Shown here piece by piece: positions 4,724 to 7,634 of a stretch of DNA of 7,634 nt. The notes under the pieces were generated by a model. The model was given only the letters and a program-made list of their open reading frames with translations. It was not told where the DNA came from and did not search any database. This DNA comes from an uncultured Oscillospiraceae bacterium (GTDB taxonomy: Bacteria; Bacillota; Clostridia; Oscillospirales; Oscillospiraceae). The translations under genes were made by a program, and so were the position numbers. Numbering within the stretch: position 1 is the stretch's first letter; each line of letters begins with the position of its first letter. Location of the stretch: the NCBI GenBank assembly GCA_948766235.1, contig CAQCFX010000059.1:1-7634 (forward strand). Reading direction: 5' to 3'.

Positions 4724-6000
4724 ATGGCCAATCAATTCATCGACACCGCCCGCATCACCGTCCGGGCGGGCACCGGCGGCGGCGGCGCGGTGGCCTTTCA
4801 CCGGGAGAAGTACGTGGCCGCCCCGACGGCGGGGACGGCGGGCGCGGCGGGGACATCATCCTGCGGGTGGACCCCCATATGTCCACGCTGATGGACTTTC
4901 GCTACAAGCGCAAATACGTGGCCGAGGACGGCAAGGACGGCCAGGGCAAGCGCTGCTCCGGCAAGGACGGCAATGACCTCATAATCCGCGTACCCCGGGG
5001 CACGGTGGTGCGGGATTTGGAGACCAGGGAGATTATCTGCGATATGTCCGATGAGAAGGACTTCGTGCTGGCCCGGGGCGGCAACGGCGGCTGGGGCAAC
5101 CAGCACTTTGCCACCCCCACCCGGCAGGTGCCCCGGTTTGCCAAGGCAGGCCTGCCGGGGCAGTACCGGGAGGTTCTCTTGGAGCTGAAGCTGCTGGCGG
5201 ACGTGGGGCTGGTGGGCTTTCCCAACGTGGGCAAGTCCACCCTGCTCAGCGTGGTCACCCGCGCCCAGCCCAAGATTGCCAACTACCACTTCACCACCCT
5301 CTCTCCCAACCTGGGCGTGGTACCCGTGGACGACGGGCAGTCCTTCGTGCTGGCCGACATCCCCGGCATCATCGAGGGGGCGGCGGAGGGCGCGGGGCTG
5401 GGCCACGACTTTCTGCGCCACGTGGACCGCTGCCGCCTGCTGATTCACGTGGTAGACGTGTCAGGCAGCGAGGGCCGGGACCCGGTGGCCGATTTCGACG
5501 CCATCTGCCAGGAGCTTCAGCGCTGGTCGCCGGAGCTGGCCGCGCGGCGGATGCTGGTGGCGGCCAACAAGGTGGACATTATGGAGGACCGGTCGCTGCT
5601 GGACAAGCTGCGCCAGCACGTGGAGGCCAAGGGCTGCCCCCTGTTCGAGCTGTCCGCCGCCGCCCACCAGGGGACCCGGGAGCTGATGTACGCCGCCGCC
5701 CGGGAGCTGTCCACCCTGCCCCCCGTGATTGTGTACGAGCCCACCTATGTGGAGCGGCCCCCCGAGGTGGACACCTCCGAGGCGCTGGAGATTCAGCGCA
5801 GCGAGGACGGCGTCTGGCTGGTGGACGGGCCGTGGCTGCGCCAGCTCATGGCCAACGTGAACTTCGGCGACTACGAGAGCCGCAACTGGTTCGAGCGCCG
5901 TCTGCGGGACGCGGGGGTGTACCAGCAGCTGGAGGACATGGGCATTGAGGACGGAGATATCATCTGCCTCTATAATCTGGAGTTTGAGTACCAGCGCTGA
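4724..6000 (+). CDS. obgE: GTPase Obg, frameshifted near 4820 as written
   Basis: Obg is an essential GTPase of late 50S assembly and stringent control. The gene starts at ATG 4724 after AAAGGAGG (4711-4718). Its first frame gives MANQFIDTARITVRAGTGG through HREKYVAA and then hits a stop at 4889-4891. The rest is in the -1 frame from about 4822 (PDGGDGGRGG, then LMDFRYKRKY) to 6000. G-domain motifs are intact: GFPNVGKST (5215-5241), the NYHFTTL switch, DIPGI (5356-5370), NKVD (5566-5577) and SAAA (5653-5664). The C-terminal OCT domain (EDGVWLVDG to the end) is also present. The family usually reads KYVAAGGPDGGDGG, so about 7 bases coding the GG seem missing. A gene caller would report only 4867-6000 from a GTG start, which lacks the glycine-rich Obg fold. 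This may be a sequence error, a real lesion or, less likely, recoding. Confidence 0.93.
4814..4830 (+). other. Frameshift point in obgE
   Basis: Here the 5' frame (KYVAA) ends and the PDGGDGG frame begins. If the ancestral stretch read GTG GCC GCC GGC GGC CCC GAC, deletion of seven bases between two GCC direct repeats gives exactly the observed sequence. The deleted area would have contained the perfect palindrome GCCGCCGGCGGC, which is prone to polymerase skipping. The restored sequence is an inference from the conserved Obg protein motif. Confidence 0.75.
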
Positions 6001-6146
6001 GCCGTCGCGAGCAGAGCGGATGGACTGGAGCGAGGGCAAAAGCCCAAGGAGGGCCAAAGGCCCGAATGGGTTTTGCCCGAGTCGGAAGGAAACCGCGCGT
6101 CGCGAGCAGGCGAAGCGTGACGACAGCGCTGAGCCGTCGCGAGCAG
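5992..6146 (+). repeat. 23-bp direct repeat flanking a 109-bp insert at the obgE 3' end
   Basis: Bases 5992-6014 and 6124-6146 are identical over 23 positions, 132 bases apart. The first copy covers the obgE stop codon and begins in its last sense codons. A 12-base core, CGTCGCGAGCAG, occurs a third time at 6098-6109, making the last two copies a tandem with a 37-base period. This fits a dispersed intergenic repeat or a small non-coding mobile element. No protein is encoded here. Confidence 0.7.
6023..6083 (+). repeat. Nested hairpin inside the repeat insert
   Basis: GGGCAAAA (6034-6041) pairs with TTTTGCCC (6071-6078), and CCC (6043-6045) with GGG (6068-6070) across one bulged base. Inside is a second hairpin, GGGCC-AAA-GGCCC (6051-6063). 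GACT/AGTC (6023-6026 and 6080-6083) can close the base. It could fold as RNA in the obgE 3' region or be the structured core of the repeat element. Confidence 0.5.
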
Positions 6147-6170
6147 CTGTTTGCGGAGCGTGACAATGAA

Positions 6171-6202
6171 AAGGGGGCCTGTCCACGTGGACAGGCCCTT
6201 TA
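6171..6202. terminator. Bidirectional terminator between convergent genes
   Basis: Bases 6175-6198 form a perfect 24-base palindrome (GGGCCTGTCCAC and its complement). It is extended by G-T and A-T pairs, with A/G-rich sequence on the left and TTTA on the right. It lies between obgE on the plus strand and the minus-strand gene ending at 6208, so it likely serves both. The T tracts are short (three on plus, four on minus), so termination may be incomplete. Confidence 0.75.
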
Positions 6203-6207
6203 GCGTC

Positions 6208-6612
6208 CTATTCGTTTTGGTCCCTCCTGCTCCAAAACGGCAGGGCGAACAGCAGCGCCGCTGCGGCGACGACGCCCGCCAGCATGATAAATTCAAACCA
6301 GGAGAAGGAGGATTCAAAGGCCCGGACCAGCCGCAGCCAGGGGAGGGGGGTAATGGCCTGCAAAATGGCGGCGATGACGGCAAACCGCGCCCTCCCGGAG
6401 CGGATGGACAGGGGCAGGAGGATGAGCGCCCCCAGCAGGCCCATAAAATAGAGGCCCAGAACCACCAGCATAAACAGGACGAAAAACCCGCCGAAGGACA
6501 GGCCGTCGGCCAGGTCGCAGATGAAATAGGTGGTGCAGCACAGAGCCGCCGTCACCAGGGCCAGGTCCGCCCAGAGAAATACAGTCCGGCGGTTTAAATG
6601 CAATCCTTCCAT
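6208..6612 (-). CDS. Small membrane protein with about four helices, unknown function
   Basis: A 134-residue hydrophobic protein that I do not recognise. Likely membrane segments are at about residues 11-32 (VFLWADLALVTAALCCTTYF), 38-68 (a long stretch, FFVLFMLVVLGLYFMGLLGA onward, perhaps one long helix or two), 75-95 (FAVIAAILQAITPLPWL) and 107-127 (FIMLAGVVAAAALLFALPFW). A charged tail, SRRDQNE, follows. The short N-terminus MEGLHLNRR is probably cytoplasmic. GGGAGGG shortly before the ATG serves as ribosome binding site. It lies 37 bases after the acetyltransferase-like gene on the same strand and is probably the last gene of that operon. Confidence 0.85.
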   Translation of the reverse strand: MEGLHLNRRTVFLWADLALVTAALCCTTYFICDLADGLSFGGFFVLFMLVVLGLYFMGLLGALILLPLSIRSGRARFAVIAAILQAITPLPWLRLVRAFESSFSWFEFIMLAGVVAAAALLFALPFWSRRDQNE

Positions 6613-6649
6613 ACTGCCCTCCCATATCGCGGCCGCGTGTCTGCGGTTT

Positions 6650-7507
6650 TTAAAGCGTCAGCCGGTGGCAGATAAACGTCCCCACCAAGCGAAAGCCCAG
6701 CGATTGTAATACTTCCCCTTCGGGACAGCCCTCGTCCACAAAGAAGGTGAGCCACCTTGTCCCCTTCCCCTTCAGGCAGTTCAGCGCGGCGGTGAGCAGG
6801 GCCCGGAAGGGCTCCCCGTGGTGTTTTCGGTCCGCAAACTCCAGGGCGAAAATCTCCTCGTGGGGGTCGCCGTCCAGGGTCATCAGCACCTCCCCGGCGG
6901 CCTCCCCCTCCCCGGTGACGAAGATGGCCCACCGGTCCAGGGCGGCCCGCACCCGCTCACAATTCCAGAACATATCCCCCTGGATTTGGCGGTGGATGGC
7001 GGCAAACTCCTCAAAATTCTCCGCCGTGATCCGCTTCACCCCAGAGGGCTCCGGCAGGGGCTGATACCCGTCCAGGTTGAGCAGGAAGTTCCATGACCGC
7101 TCGTTGCAGGGGATTCCCTGCCCGTCCAGCCAGCCCGTGGCCTCCACATTCTCCGCCGGGAAGCCCAGATCCAGGGTGAATCCCGGCCACCGCTCCCGGC
7201 AGTAGTCCAGAAACTCCGCCAGGGCCGTCCCCGTGTCCCGCCGGATGCTGAAGATAAAGGTGTGGAGGTAGTGCTCCTCCTCCGGATGCTCAAAGGCGAT
7301 GAGGCCCTCCACCTCCCCGTCCTCCACAAACAGGAGGATGTCCTCGCCGGGGCGTTCCAGGGCCTTCCGGGCGCGGGACACAAAGTCCTCCCGGGTTTTC
7401 ATCCCGTCGTAGTAGACGGGGTAGCCCGACCGGGCGGGGTCCAGAGCCAGCTCGTAGGCGAAGTCCATACAGCGGTCAAATTCCGTTTCCTGTAGTAATC
7501 TTAACAT
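6650..7507 (-). CDS. GNAT-like acetyltransferase with two domains
   Basis: A 285-residue protein with the length and layout of tandem GNAT proteins. The N-terminal half (about 1-140) starts MLRLLQETEFDRCMDFAYEL. It has a strand pair EDILLFVEDGEVEGLIAFEH and a helix TALAEFLDYC. The C-terminal half (about 155-285) starts GVKRITAENFEEFAAIH, then has a beta pair AIFVTGEGEAAGEVLMTLDG, EEIFALEFADRKHHGEPFRALL in the motif A position, and ends with LQSLGFRLVGTFICHRLTL, the usual final GNAT strand. The acetyl-CoA loop is degenerate in both halves, so activity is uncertain. The start has AAAGGAG (7516-7522 on the plus strand) eight bases upstream. It overlaps the end of the upstream gene by seven bases, indicating coupling. 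Confidence 0.85.
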   Translation of the reverse strand: MLRLLQETEFDRCMDFAYELALDPARSGYPVYYDGMKTREDFVSRARKALERPGEDILLFVEDGEVEGLIAFEHPEEEHYLHTFIFSIRRDTGTALAEFLDYCRERWPGFTLDLGFPAENVEATGWLDGQGIPCNERSWNFLLNLDGYQPLPEPSGVKRITAENFEEFAAIHRQIQGDMFWNCERVRAALDRWAIFVTGEGEAAGEVLMTLDGDPHEEIFALEFADRKHHGEPFRALLTAALNCLKGKGTRWLTFFVDEGCPEGEVLQSLGFRLVGTFICHRLTL

Positions 7508-7634
7508 GACAAACGCTCCTTTTCTTGTTCCGTTTGATATTGGTCGTTCAGCCGGGCCTCCAGCTTGGAATACACAATTTTTTGGCTGGAATACAGGGAG
7601 AACCGCCCGCTGAGGAGGAAGGCCAGGGCGCAGG
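7501..7634 (-). CDS. Partial unknown protein, C-terminal 43 residues
   Basis: An open frame enters from the right edge and ends at TAA 7501-7503, seven bases inside the next gene. It reads CALAFLLSGRFSLYSSQKIV, then a strongly charged, probably helical tail (KLEARLNDQYQTEQEKERLSC). A short hydrophobic piece followed by a charged helix suggests the end of a membrane protein with a cytoplasmic tail, but the visible part is too short to name a family. The 7-base overlap and shared strand favour a real gene over chance. Confidence 0.6.
   Translation of the reverse strand, partial: CALAFLLSGRFSLYSSQKIVYSKLEARLNDQYQTEQEKERLSC

Noticed and set aside
4814..4830. Programmed -1 frameshift in obgE
   Set aside because: There is no standard slippery heptamer or clear stimulatory signal. 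The GG residues of the conserved motif are also missing, which a frameshift would not restore. A deletion or sequence error fits better.
4798..5448. A 216-codon minus-strand frame opposite obgE
   Set aside because: Low-complexity Val/Ala/Gly/His composition is typical of an antisense shadow of a GC-rich gene.
5992..6146. CRISPR array
   Set aside because: Only two exact repeats with a 109-base gap and one partial copy, no regular spacers and no cas genes.
6151..6597. A 148-codon plus-strand frame opposite the membrane protein gene
   Set aside because: Rich in Q, G, P and D with no domain. It begins in the terminator palindrome, and the minus strand gives a coherent membrane protein instead.

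Overview
The window looks like a chromosomal segment from a high-GC, gut-type anaerobic Firmicute, most likely an Oscillospiraceae/Clostridia member. The reasons are the GC-rich codon use, strong AGGAGG-type ribosome binding sites, a HemZ-type anaerobic coproporphyrinogen dehydrogenase, and the Firmicutes pairing of the protease Prp with an N-terminally extended ribosomal protein L27. The lineage is inferred from gene content, not from a search.

Layout: (1) 2-2042, plus strand: the end of a glyoxalase II-like metallo-beta-lactamase hydrolase and hemZ, closed by a strong terminator. (2) 2093-2349, minus strand: a stand-alone rpmH (L34) with its own terminator. (3) 2350-2680: a divergent control region with two near-perfect sigma-A promoters back to back, one for rpmH and one for rplU, an inverted repeat over the rplU -35 box, and leaders on both sides. 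(4) 2681-3699, plus strand: rplU-prp-rpmA, closed by a terminator. (5) 3772-6000, plus strand: an unrecognised beta-rich protein, a GNAT acetyltransferase and obgE. obgE normally follows rpmA directly; here a terminator and two genes separate them. As written, obgE has a frameshift near position 4820. (6) 5992-6202: a repeat-rich interval that starts inside the last codons of obgE and ends in a palindromic terminator. (7) 6208-7634, minus strand: an operon of a partial gene, a two-domain GNAT-like protein and a small four-helix membrane protein.

Functionally, the centre is a ribosome-biogenesis locus. It encodes large-subunit proteins L34, L21 and L27, the protease that matures L27, and the GTPase that acts on the 50S subunit. 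hemZ and the hydrolase belong to a separate metabolic unit, and the minus-strand operon is accessory. I see no CRISPR array, tRNA, rRNA, transposase or defence system. The most useful second looks are the obgE frameshift, the repeat element at its 3' end, the two-gene insertion before obgE, and the dyad in the rpmH/rplU promoter region.
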